From positions 1-42,399 of the forward strand of contig JAMPGZ010000022.1 in assembly GCA_023663655.1 (NCBI GenBank): 42,399 bases of DNA, given 5' to 3'. This stretch comes from Lachnospiraceae bacterium (GTDB lineage Bacteria; Bacteroidota; Bacteroidia; Bacteroidales; Muribaculaceae). The translations under genes and the position numbers were made by a program. Under the pieces are notes generated by a model. It was not told the DNA's origin and did not search any database. It worked only from the letters and a program-made list of their open reading frames with translations. Below are positions 35,242 through 42,399 of the stretch, one piece after another (the first letter of the stretch is position 1; the number at the start of each line of letters is the position of its first letter).

Positions 35242-36891
35242 ATGACCACGAAAACCAACCGACATTACGATGTCATAATAATAGGTGGAGGAGCCACCGG
35301 TGCCGGAACGGCACGTGATTGTGCCATGAGGGGGCTTCGCACGCTTTTGGTGGAAAAATTTGATTTTACGGCAGGAGCCACCGGAAGAAACCACGGATTA
35401 CTTCATAGTGGTGCGAGATATGCTGTGACCGATCCGGAGTCGGCTCAGGAGTGTATCAAGGAAAATATGATACTGAAGCGTATCGCGAGGCATTGCGTCG
35501 ATGACACCGGAGGTCTGTTTGTCACTCTTCCACAGGATGACATTGATTATCAATCGGTATTTGTGAAAGCCTGTGTTTCGGCAGGGATAAATGCCGAGAT
35601 AATAAGTCCGGAGGAGGCAATACTGTTGGAACCGTCGGTGAATCATGACCTGATAGGAGCCGTGAGGGTGCCTGACGGGGCTATTGATCCATTCCGGCTC
35701 ACGGTTGCCAACGTGGTGTCGGCTCGTCAATACGGAGCGTCGATACTCACCTACACTCAGGTGATAGGGTTTGAATTTGCTCAAAACCGAGTGGTGGGGG
35801 TGAAACTGCGCGATAACCGCAATGGCGAGATATGGTCGGAATATGCCGAGGTGGTGGTGAACGCCTCCGGAATATGGGGTCAGCATCTTGCCCGGTTGGT
35901 GGGCGTGAACGTGCACATGTATCCGGCAAAGGGCTCGTTGCTGATTTTCGGACACCGTATAAACAATGTGGTTATAAATCGTTGCCGCAAGCCCGCCGAT
36001 GCCGATATTCTTGTCCCGGGAGATACGATATCGGTGATAGGTACTACATCAAGCCGCATCCCTTATGCCGACATTGACAATCTTGAAGTGACGCGTGACG
36101 AGGTGGATCTGTTGGTGAGAGAGGGTGCATTGCTTTCTCCGGTGCTTGCGGAAGCCCGCATTCTGAGAGCATACGCCGGAGTGCGTCCTCTTGTAGCCGA
36201 TGAAAATGATCCTACCGGACGAAACATAAGCCGAGGCATTGTGTGTCTCGACCATGCCAAACGTGACGGCGTGGAGGGATTTGTGACCATAACCGGTGGA
36301 AAACTCATGACATATAGGCTTATGGCTGAGATGGCTACTGATGTGGTGTGTGAAAAACTTGACCGTAAGTCGAGTTGCCGCACAGCCACTATACCGCTTC
36401 CGGGATCGGAGCTTGACAATGCCGAGGCTACGTTCGGGAAAAAAGCTCATATAATTCAACTCAGCACTGAGCAGAAAGCTGCTGAAGATCGTCATGGCTC
36501 GCTTGCCGAAGGAATAGATTTCAAGACGGAATATGACGAGGCACTCATCTGTGAATGCGAGCAGGTGTCGGTGGGTGAGATTAATTTTGCCATAAATAAG
36601 CTTCATTGTGAGAATCTGATAAACCTGCGCCGTCGCACCCGAATGGGGATGGGAACTTGTCAAGGGGAAATGTGCGCTTGCCGTGCCGCCGGCATTCTCG
36701 TGAAGCACAATCGATGTGCCGAACGCACGTTGCGCGATCTGTCATCGTTCATTAATGAACGATGGAAGGGCATGAAGCCTGTGGCTTGGGGCGAGTCTCT
36801 GATTGAGGCTCAGTTCATGTCGTGGTTATATGAAGGTGTGTGCGGTCTTGATAAAATCGCAACTCCGTTGGATAAAATTGATTCTAAATGA
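35242..36891 (+). CDS. glpA: Anaerobic glycerol-3-phosphate dehydrogenase, FAD subunit A
   Basis: This 549-residue subunit oxidises sn-glycerol-3-phosphate to dihydroxyacetone phosphate and passes electrons through GlpB/GlpC to the quinone pool. The FAD-binding motif IIIGGGATGAG is at 12-22, followed by TGRNHGLLHSGARY, a segment typical of GlpA/GlpD. A C-terminal Fer2_BFD domain carries Cys pairs in CECEQVSVGE and TCQGEMCACR. I use the ATG at 35242: the 47 extra upstream residues of the open frame have no family match, carry a hairpin, and contain the -7 element. Length matches E. coli GlpA (about 540). glpB starts 7 bp after the stop. Confidence 0.94.
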   Translation: MTTKTNRHYDVIIIGGGATGAGTARDCAMRGLRTLLVEKFDFTAGATGRNHGLLHSGARYAVTDPESAQECIKENMILKRIARHCVDDTGGLFVTLPQDDIDYQSVFVKACVSAGINAEIISPEEAILLEPSVNHDLIGAVRVPDGAIDPFRLTVANVVSARQYGASILTYTQVIGFEFAQNRVVGVKLRDNRNGEIWSEYAEVVVNASGIWGQHLARLVGVNVHMYPAKGSLLIFGHRINNVVINRCRKPADADILVPGDTISVIGTTSSRIPYADIDNLEVTRDEVDLLVREGALLSPVLAEARILRAYAGVRPLVADENDPTGRNISRGIVCLDHAKRDGVEGFVTITGGKLMTYRLMAEMATDVVCEKLDRKSSCRTATIPLPGSELDNAEATFGKKAHIIQLSTEQKAAEDRHGSLAEGIDFKTEYDEALICECEQVSVGEINFAINKLHCENLINLRRRTRMGMGTCQGEMCACRAAGILVKHNRCAERTLRDLSSFINERWKGMKPVAWGESLIEAQFMSWLYEGVCGLDKIATPLDKIDSK

Positions 36892-36898
36892 TGGCTCT

Positions 36899-38164
36899 AT
36901 GGTTTATGATACGGTTATAATAGGAGGCGGCATGAGCGCGCTCCTGTGTGGGATAAAACTTATAAACGCCGGGCAGTCGGTAGCTATTGTCTCAACCGGA
37001 CAAAGCGCCTTGCATTTCAATGCCGGAGCGTTGTCACTGTTCAACCATCATAATGGAAAGGATGTGGCGCATCCTCTTGAGGCTATAGCCAAGCTTCCCC
37101 CCGAGCACCCCTATTCCAAAGTGGGCATGGAGTCAATAATAAAACTTGCTCCGGAAGTGAGGAAGATATTCAAAGATGCCGGAATCACATTGAACGGCAG
37201 CGAAGAGAAAAACCATTATCGCTTGACTCCTACCGGAATGTTGAAGCCGGTGTGGTTGAGTATGAAAGATTATGCGGTCACCGAAAGCTTTACCGATATA
37301 CCTTGGGGCAAGGTGGCGATAATCAACATAAAAGGATATGTGGACTTTTATCCGGAATTCATTTCGGCGGGACTGGAACTCGCCGGATTGAAAAGCAAGA
37401 TACGTGAGATCACGTCGCCCGAGCTTGACAATCTGCGTAAAAGTTCGAGTGAGATGCGTGCCACCACCATGGCGAGAGTGATAACATCGGAGGTGGTGGA
37501 AAAACTGGCGGCTGATGTCAACAAGATAGTCGAGGAGACCGGCGCCGATTCTGTAATAATGCCGGCGGTGATAGGACTTTATGATGAGACTCCTGTCGAC
37601 GAGATGCAACAGAAGACTGTGTGCCCGGTGCATTATGTCTCGACCATGCCTATGTCATTGGGTGGCATGAGAGCGCAATTGAGGTTGAGACATCATTTCA
37701 AGCGGCTTGGCGGAACTTATCTGCTTGGCGACACTGTTGCTTCGGGTAAAATTATCAACGGAAGGCTTGAGAGCGTGACCACGGTCAATCTCGGTGAGAT
37801 GCCGCTTGCAGGGAAAAACTTCATCCTTGCCACAGGAAGTTTCTTCAGTCATGGACTTGAGGCAACGGCAAGCGAAATCTTTGAACCGGTGTTCAGGCTC
37901 GATGTCAATGCCTCCGGTCCGCGAGATGAGTGGTATCGGGAGAATCTTTATGACAGTCAGGCTTACATGAAGTTTGGCGTTGTGACTGATTCCGGATTCT
38001 ATGTCTATAAAGACGGGCGCAGAATTGAGAATTTCCGAGCCATAGGCGCGGTGTTGGGCGGTCATGACGCGCTGAAGGAGGGTTCCGGCGGCGGAGTTGC
38101 TTCTCTCACGGCATTGAAGGTGGCTGAATGTATCATTAATGAAAAAGAGAATCGTCATGGATAG
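36899..38164 (+). CDS. glpB: Anaerobic glycerol-3-phosphate dehydrogenase, subunit B
   Basis: This 421-residue FAD/FMN-type subunit has a nucleotide-binding start, MVYDTVIIGGGMSALL, as in E. coli GlpB (about 419 residues). I chose ATG 36899, 7 bp after glpA; a longer frame from 36803 would overlap glpA by 89 bp and add residues without family features. HFNAGALSLF, MPMSLGGMRAQLRL and the C-terminal GAVLGGHDALKEGSGGGVA are typical of the family. Its end overlaps the start of glpC. GlpB is needed with GlpA for the catalytic dimer. Confidence 0.93.
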   Translation: MVYDTVIIGGGMSALLCGIKLINAGQSVAIVSTGQSALHFNAGALSLFNHHNGKDVAHPLEAIAKLPPEHPYSKVGMESIIKLAPEVRKIFKDAGITLNGSEEKNHYRLTPTGMLKPVWLSMKDYAVTESFTDIPWGKVAIINIKGYVDFYPEFISAGLELAGLKSKIREITSPELDNLRKSSSEMRATTMARVITSEVVEKLAADVNKIVEETGADSVIMPAVIGLYDETPVDEMQQKTVCPVHYVSTMPMSLGGMRAQLRLRHHFKRLGGTYLLGDTVASGKIINGRLESVTTVNLGEMPLAGKNFILATGSFFSHGLEATASEIFEPVFRLDVNASGPRDEWYRENLYDSQAYMKFGVVTDSGFYVYKDGRRIENFRAIGAVLGGHDALKEGSGGGVASLTALKVAECIINEKENRHG

Positions 38165-39410
38165 GGATAGGATAAATAATGGAACAGGCACCAATTTTGA
38201 TGAGTGTATAAAGTGTACGATTTGCACGGTATATTGTCCGGTGACGGCTGTGAACCATGATTTTCCGGGTCCTAAACAAGCCGGACCCGATGGGGAGCGT
38301 TACCGTCTTAAGAAACCCTATTTCTATGACGAGGCGTTGAAATATTGCCTTAACTGCAAGCGGTGTGAGGTCGCTTGCCCATCGGAAGTGAGAATAGGCG
38401 ATATAATTCAGCAGGCACGGCTTAAATACAGCAAGCATGCTCCGAGTTTGCGCGACAGGATGCTCGCGAGCACTGATTTCGTGGGGACGATGGCTACACC
38501 GTTTGCCCCGATAGTGAACAGGATGCTGCATCTAAAGCCTGTTAAGAAAATAATGGATACGGTGCTTGGCATTGACTCGCGTCGCACATTCCCGAGCTAT
38601 TCGCGTGAGCTGTTCACTGAATGGTACAAGCGGGAAGCGGAGACCGAGCAACTCAAGTATGACAAGCACGTGGCATATTTCCACGGGTGTTATGTGCAAT
38701 ACAATTATCCTCAGCTCGGCAAGGATATGGTAAAGATAATGAACGCGTTGGGTTATGGCGTGATTCTGTTGGAGGAGGAGAAATGCTGTGGCGTTGCGAA
38801 GATAGCCAACGGACTGGTGAAGGAGGCGACCCGTGATGCCGATATAAATCTGCGGTCCATAAGAAAAGCTGTGAAGCATGGTGTGTCGGCGATTTTGTCG
38901 ACAAGTTCAACGTGCACGTTCACCATCCGTGATGAATACACTCATGTGCTCGGCATCGATGCCCGTGATGTGCGCGATGATGTGATGCTTGCCACACGCT
39001 TTGTATATAGCCTTATCGATGAGGCAGGCGCCAAGCTCGCATTCCGCAGAGATTACCACAAGAGAGTGGCTTATCATGTGCCGTGCCACATGGAGCGGCT
39101 TGGTTGGTCGGTCTATTCGATGTCGTTGATGAGGATGATTCCGGGGTTGGACTATGTGCCGCTTGATCCCAACTGTTGTGGCATAGCCGGAACTTATGGA
39201 TTTAAGAAGGAAAACTATGATTACTCTCAGGCTATGGGACGACCGCTTTTTGATGAGATAGAGCGTGCCGGTGTCGATCTTGTGGCTACCGATTGTGAAA
39301 CGTGCAAATGGCAGATCGAGATGTCGACAGGATTGCCGGTGCAAAATCCTATCTCAATACTTGCCGATGCTCTGGACGTGGAAGAAACCAAGAAACTTAA
39401 TAATTTGTGA
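38157..39410 (+). CDS. glpC: Anaerobic glycerol-3-phosphate dehydrogenase, Fe-S subunit C
   Basis: This subunit anchors the GlpAB dimer to the membrane and carries electrons. Two 4Fe-4S ferredoxin clusters are visible: CIKCTICTVYCP and CLNCKRCEVACP, separated by the GlpC-typical GPKQAGPDGERYRL. Two CCG-type domains follow (EEEKCCGVAKI and DPNCCGIAGTYG), with ATDCETCKWQ near the end. The start is uncertain: ATG 38157 (417 residues, 8-bp overlap with glpB) is my choice; ATG 38139 would add six residues and lengthen the overlap. No glpF, glpK or glpT lies nearby in the window. Confidence 0.93.
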   Translation: MDRDRINNGTGTNFDECIKCTICTVYCPVTAVNHDFPGPKQAGPDGERYRLKKPYFYDEALKYCLNCKRCEVACPSEVRIGDIIQQARLKYSKHAPSLRDRMLASTDFVGTMATPFAPIVNRMLHLKPVKKIMDTVLGIDSRRTFPSYSRELFTEWYKREAETEQLKYDKHVAYFHGCYVQYNYPQLGKDMVKIMNALGYGVILLEEEKCCGVAKIANGLVKEATRDADINLRSIRKAVKHGVSAILSTSSTCTFTIRDEYTHVLGIDARDVRDDVMLATRFVYSLIDEAGAKLAFRRDYHKRVAYHVPCHMERLGWSVYSMSLMRMIPGLDYVPLDPNCCGIAGTYGFKKENYDYSQAMGRPLFDEIERAGVDLVATDCETCKWQIEMSTGLPVQNPISILADALDVEETKKLNNL

Positions 39411-39432
39411 TTGAAATTCTCGCGGAATAGGC

Positions 39433-39440
39433 TATATTTG
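39433..39440 (+). promoter_or_regulatory. Candidate -7 element of the HipA_2-DUF3037 pair
   Basis: The plus strand reads TATATTTG, matching TAnnTTTG, 36 nt before the GTG start at 39477. A TTGA at 39411-39414 lies 18 nt upstream and may be a weak -33 box. Confidence 0.45.
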
Positions 39441-39476
39441 CAATGTGCCCGGCAGGGCGATAAATTGATAATATAA

Positions 39477-40262
39477 GTGACTGATTTACGACATCAACAG
39501 GTGGTACGCTATATCACACCTCTTCGGGAGGGCGGCTCGTTGCCGGCTCTCACTGAAGCCGACGACGGCTTCAAGTATGTGCTTAAATTCCGGGGTGCCG
39601 GTCATGGCACCAAGGCTCTCATTGCCGAGCTGATAGGAGGAGAGGTGGCAAGAGCTTTGGGTTTTCGTGTGCCGGAACTCGTGTTCCTTGATTTGGATGA
39701 GGATTTCGGACGCACCGAGCCCGACGAGGAGATTCAGGATCTACTCCGTGCAAGTCATGGGGAGAACCTTGGAATGCACTTCCTGTCGGGAGCTGTGACG
39801 GTCGATCCCTACGTGAATAAGATCGACGGGAAGCTCGCTTCGGCTATAGTGTGGCTCGATGCGTTTCTCGCCAATGTCGACCGCACAGTTCAGAACACCA
39901 ATATGCTTGTGTGGAATGATGAGGTGTGGCTCATAGACCACGGGGCTTCATTATATTTCCATCATGCCGGAACCGATCCGGAGCAAGCGGCGTTGTCGCC
40001 GTTTCCTTATGTCAAGAGTCATGCGCTTTTGCGTAAAGCTGACTGCATAGAGGCTGTCGACAAGGAGATGAGGCAAAAAATCACTCCGAGGACACTTAAA
40101 AAGATTGTGTCGATGATTCCCGACAGTTGGCTTTCATGGGAGGGGGATGAGAAAACACCTGCCGAGCATCGCCAGATGTATGAGAAATTTCTCACCACGA
40201 GACTTGCCAATTCTTCCATATTTGTAAAAAGAGCTGTAGATGAACGAAATGCACTTATATGA
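39477..40262 (+). CDS. HipA_2-family kinase-like protein
   Basis: This 261-residue protein begins with GTG at 39477, just downstream of a -7 motif. Kinase-like marks are YVLKFRGAGHG with Lys37 (ATP-binding lysine position), AELIGGEVARALGFRVPE, NVDRTVQNTN with Asp135 (catalytic loop), and VWLIDHGASL with Asp154 (metal-binding position). The pattern fits the HipA-like kinase fold. Unlike HipBA toxin systems there is no HTH antitoxin gene upstream. It overlaps the next, DUF3037, gene by 23 bp; in my recollection these two families often occur together. Its substrate is unknown; toxin activity is not shown. Confidence 0.8.
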   Translation: MTDLRHQQVVRYITPLREGGSLPALTEADDGFKYVLKFRGAGHGTKALIAELIGGEVARALGFRVPELVFLDLDEDFGRTEPDEEIQDLLRASHGENLGMHFLSGAVTVDPYVNKIDGKLASAIVWLDAFLANVDRTVQNTNMLVWNDEVWLIDHGASLYFHHAGTDPEQAALSPFPYVKSHALLRKADCIEAVDKEMRQKITPRTLKKIVSMIPDSWLSWEGDEKTPAEHRQMYEKFLTTRLANSSIFVKRAVDERNALI

Positions 40263-40623
40263 ATATGCCGTGATACGCTATGTGCCGCGTGTGGAGCGTG
40301 AGGAATTCATGAACATCGGTTTGGTGATGATGTCGAAAAGAGCAAAGTGGATCAAAGCACGGTTGTGCATCAACGAGCAACGGTATTCAGGATTTGACAA
40401 TGCCATGACCATCGACCGTCTGGCTGACCAATGTAATGGTTTTGTGAGGATCGCTCATGGCGAAAAGGGTGCCGGACCTATTGCAGAACTGCTTCCGGAG
40501 GAGCGTTTCCGATGGATCACTGCAATGAAAAGTTCCTGTATAGCCACTTCGCGTCCTCATCCGGGACGATGCGAGAATCTCGAAGAAACATTCGACCGCC
40601 TTTTCAACGAGCTTGTGAAATAG
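40240..40623 (+). CDS. DUF3037 family protein
   Basis: This 127-residue soluble protein shows the DUF3037 features YEYAVIRYVPRVEREEFMNIGLV near the start and RFRWITAMKSSCIATSRPHPGRC near the end (both quoted in pieces only for recognition). Function is unknown. It starts inside the end of the HipA_2 gene (23-bp overlap), suggesting coupled translation and a joint role. An in-frame ATG at 40249 is an alternative start. A strong hairpin follows 4 bp after the stop. Confidence 0.82.
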   Translation: MNEMHLYEYAVIRYVPRVEREEFMNIGLVMMSKRAKWIKARLCINEQRYSGFDNAMTIDRLADQCNGFVRIAHGEKGAGPIAELLPEERFRWITAMKSSCIATSRPHPGRCENLEETFDRLFNELVK

Positions 40624-40627
40624 AAAA

Positions 40628-40660
40628 AGCGGGCGCTCCAAATCAATTGGAACGCCCGCT
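40628..40660 (+). terminator. Hairpin terminator after DUF3037
   Basis: A 14-bp stem with one mismatch (40628-40641 with 40647-40660; AGCGGGCGCTCCAA against TTGGAACGCCCGCT) has a 5-nt loop. The plus-strand tail CTGATTCTCTTATTCTT is only moderately T-rich. On the minus strand the stem is followed by TTTTTCTA, so it may work in both directions. Confidence 0.75.
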
Positions 40661-40784
40661 CTGATTCTCTTATTCTTCCCCCCGTTATTTCATTTTTTAT
40701 TGGTGTCCGGTAAAAATATTGACTATCAGCGTATCGTTACATTATACAATGGATTACCTGTGTTTTTATGGACATGGACTTATC

Positions 40785-40956
40785 GCCGTGAAACGGCAAA
40801 ATAATTTAAGCACCGCCACGAGGCGATAGCCGAGGTGCGGTGTAAGGTGCGCTAATGAACGGGCATCGAAGATGTCCACCGGTCAACACCGTATAGCCTA
40901 CATTCCTTCAACAGACTCGCTCCGTCCGGGGCTCGTGATAGGGTGTGCCGCAGGCA
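40785..40956. ncRNA. Candidate structured RNA or element end: run of short hairpins
   Basis: Successive stems with 3- or 4-nt loops are visible. These are GCCGT-gaa-ACGGC (40785-40797); CACCGC...GCGGTG enclosing GGC-GATA-GCC (40811-40842); GGGCATC-gaa-GATGTCC (40861-40877, one G-T); CGGT-caac-ACCG (40880-40891); and TGCC-gca-GGCA (40946-40956). The stretch lies between the DUF3037 terminator and a small membrane ORF and is not explained by a protein on the plus strand (a frame from ATG 40750 stops after 27 codons). The strand is undetermined because hairpins are symmetric. It may be a non-coding RNA or the end of a mobile element. Confidence 0.45.
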
Positions 40957-41093
40957 ACTGCAATCAGCGATAGTGCAAACGCCACAGCAAGGAACAATGT
41001 ATCTTTACTCCATGAAGAGCATAGACAGACTATAACAGCCGCAATTGTCCCTATAATCCACAATAACCAAAATCGTTTATCAGTCAATCTCAT
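40908..41093 (-). pseudogene. Short membrane ORF, probable truncated relative of the next gene
   Basis: This 61-codon ORF begins MRLTDKRFWLLW and has two predicted membrane segments (about 9-25 and 32-48). Its N-terminal half resembles the start of the upstream 367-residue membrane protein: both have KRFW at residues 6-9 or 9-12, a similarly placed Trp, and a second hydrophobic segment. Similarity stops near residue 48. The remaining tail (TPYHEPRTERVC) runs into the hairpin-rich stretch, as if the gene had been cut there. It could instead be a genuine small membrane protein. Confidence 0.4.
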
Positions 41094-41150
41094 ATATCAT
41101 TTCATAATTGGGGATATGCTAACTCATTATAATGTTACTGTCTTATTCTC

Positions 41151-42254
41151 TTAGTCAATCCTAAACAATATTATATCTGGAGGTGTACCTTTGTAAAGAA
41201 TCAATTCATTAGGATAGGTCGGGCTGTATTCCTTTGTACATATTGCGGAGATTATTTTTTTGTTATTCTCTATTACGCCAATGAGTTGAACATGATAATC
41301 AGAGAATTTATAAAGTTGGATAGAATCATTAGCACCATCTTTATCGGATAATTTATATCCGAATCCACTTTGAACTACGGAATTGGGGAATTTAGCTTCT
41401 AACAATTTGGCAGCTTCATGACATTCATCCATTGACAAATCATATACTTCATCTTCGTTATAGCCCCCGTTTTTTACCGCTTCGCTTGCCGGTATTGGTG
41501 AAACATTGTCAGGTATTATCACATGGTTAGGTTTGTTCAACCTACCGCTTCCAACGACCGCAGCGAAAAACACAAAAAGAGTTATTTGGATAAACGGAAG
41601 AAAGATTTTCAACTGTGACAAATAATCAGTACCAGTAATAGGTTTTGTTTTTGGTTTCCAATTCTGATACCATTCTATTTTGTCAATAGACTGAAATGCC
41701 CATATTATTCCTTTATTTGGAATAGAACGCAACAAATTTTGGCACCACCATCCGGAGAAGATCGCAATTAATCCTAAAGCTAAGAACCACCAATATAATC
41801 CCGCTCCGATGCAAATTCCTGCTCCGATGGCTCCAAAACAAGATAGTATGATGGCAACCGTTCGCTTAAATTCAACGCGTTTATATATTTTTGCGGCTAT
41901 TATCCAAGCTGACAGGCAAATCACACCATTTATCGCAGCGAATAGTGGTGCGAGCAACATACTCCCGATAATAAGCGGATATGACTCATGTGTACTCATT
42001 TTGAACCAGTCGATGAGAACTATATCCAAAGCATAGGCACCTCCGCCAAGTAACCAGGAAAGGAAACATAATGATCCAATTCGTTTGTCGCTTATAATCC
42101 AAGCAATCGTATTTGACATGAAAAATGTCAAGGCGATTAGTAATATAGCCTCAATATTCCTACCAATCCATAGAATAGTGCTTAGGCTCAGCAATACGGT
42201 TGCCACACATTCAAATATCCAAAAACGCTTAGTCGATAAAAACTTCGGTATCAT
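41151..42254 (-). CDS. Multi-pass membrane protein of unknown function
   Basis: This 367-residue protein has hydrophobic segments at about 12-30, 33-51, 57-78, 90-122, 133-168 and 215-236, then a soluble C-terminal domain (237-367) with DEVYDLSMDECHEAAKLLEAKF and IQLYKFSDYHVQLIGVIENN. I do not recognise a family. Its ATG overlaps the stop of the upstream gene (ATGA, 42251-42254), so the two are translationally coupled. The region is clearly more AT-rich than the glycosidase cluster, which may mean recent acquisition. A shortened relative lies downstream (40908-41093). Confidence 0.65.
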   Translation of the reverse strand: MIPKFLSTKRFWIFECVATVLLSLSTILWIGRNIEAILLIALTFFMSNTIAWIISDKRIGSLCFLSWLLGGGAYALDIVLIDWFKMSTHESYPLIIGSMLLAPLFAAINGVICLSAWIIAAKIYKRVEFKRTVAIILSCFGAIGAGICIGAGLYWWFLALGLIAIFSGWWCQNLLRSIPNKGIIWAFQSIDKIEWYQNWKPKTKPITGTDYLSQLKIFLPFIQITLFVFFAAVVGSGRLNKPNHVIIPDNVSPIPASEAVKNGGYNEDEVYDLSMDECHEAAKLLEAKFPNSVVQSGFGYKLSDKDGANDSIQLYKFSDYHVQLIGVIENNKKIISAICTKEYSPTYPNELILYKGTPPDIILFRID

Positions 42255-42399
42255 GGCTTATCTCCTTTTTCTTTATGTGGTCTTATATTAGTATTTGGCA
42301 TCATGTGGTCAAGCACCGCTTTTACTTTATTATAAGGTTTACGAGTGGTAATAATTAAAACAACACCCTTTGGAGGATAGCAAAACAGTTGTTTACTAT
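42251..42399 (-). CDS. C-terminal fragment of an unknown gene, cut by the window edge
   Basis: An open frame enters from the right edge and runs 48 codons to TGA at 42251-42253. The readable part is basic and includes YPPKGVVLIITTRKPYNKVK and a C-terminus HKEKGDKP. The stop overlaps the start codon of the 367-residue membrane protein gene by the sequence ATGA, which supports it being real coding sequence in the same operon. No family recognised. Confidence 0.5.
   Translation of the reverse strand, partial: SKQLFCYPPKGVVLIITTRKPYNKVKAVLDHMMPNTNIRPHKEKGDKP

Noticed and set aside
40785-40956. tRNA or tmRNA in the hairpin-rich stretch
   Set aside because: No cloverleaf with a TTC-type T-loop or CCA-type acceptor arrangement can be drawn; the stems are consecutive rather than nested around an acceptor.

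Overview
The window looks like the chromosome of a gut Bacteroidales, probably a Muribaculaceae-type bacterium. The evidence is the dense set of secreted glycoside hydrolases and polysaccharide lyases, the Bacteroidota -7 promoter motif TAnnTTTG upstream of operons, weak Shine-Dalgarno sites, typical Bacteroidota lipoprotein signals, and domains such as DUF4957/DUF5123 and T9SS-like C-terminal tails. No 16S or other marker gene is present, so the taxon is an inference.

Positions 152-32774 form one continuous, co-directional (minus strand) polysaccharide-degradation region of 18 genes, nearly all with a signal peptide or lipobox. From intergenic gaps, terminator hairpins and -7 motifs I divide it into four transcription units. 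TU1 (32774 to 23120): unassigned beta-helix protein, GH29 fucosidase, GH95, large GH28-like beta-helix enzyme, DUF362 protein. TU2 (22909 to 9357): DUF362 protein with an added Ig/CBM-like tail, GH28, two GH97, GH31, GH36, and a six-hairpin glycosidase. TU3 (9180 to 6341): small T9SS-tail-like protein overlapping a large FN3 plus DUF4957/DUF5123-like beta-helix protein. TU4 (6138 to 186): PL8 lyase, two tandem PL6 lyases and an SMP-30-type beta-propeller lipoprotein. Together these would cut an acidic (uronate-containing) backbone by elimination and hydrolysis, and strip fucose/L-galactose, alpha-galactose or L-arabinopyranose, and GH31-sensitive side groups. There is no SusC/SusD pair, no sulfatase, no GH88/GH105 and no regulator in the window, which is unusual for such a locus. 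The two DUF362 proteins sit at the TU1/TU2 junction and are the best candidates for an undescribed role in glycan breakdown.

After a 333-bp divergent intergenic region the plus strand carries housekeeping genes. First is mtnN-luxS (methyl-cycle salvage and AI-2 synthesis) followed by an AlbA_2/Schlafen-type protein. A structured intergenic region comes next, then glpABC (anaerobic glycerol-3-phosphate dehydrogenase), then a HipA_2-family kinase-like gene overlapping a DUF3037 gene.

The right end (about 40.7-42.4 kb) is different. It has a roughly 170-bp stretch of successive short hairpins (candidate structured RNA or element end), a 61-codon membrane ORF that resembles the N-terminus of the next gene, a 367-aa membrane protein of unknown function, and the C-terminal end of another unknown gene running off the window. 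This end is visibly more AT-rich and may be acquired DNA. I saw no tRNA, rRNA, CRISPR array, transposase or phage gene.
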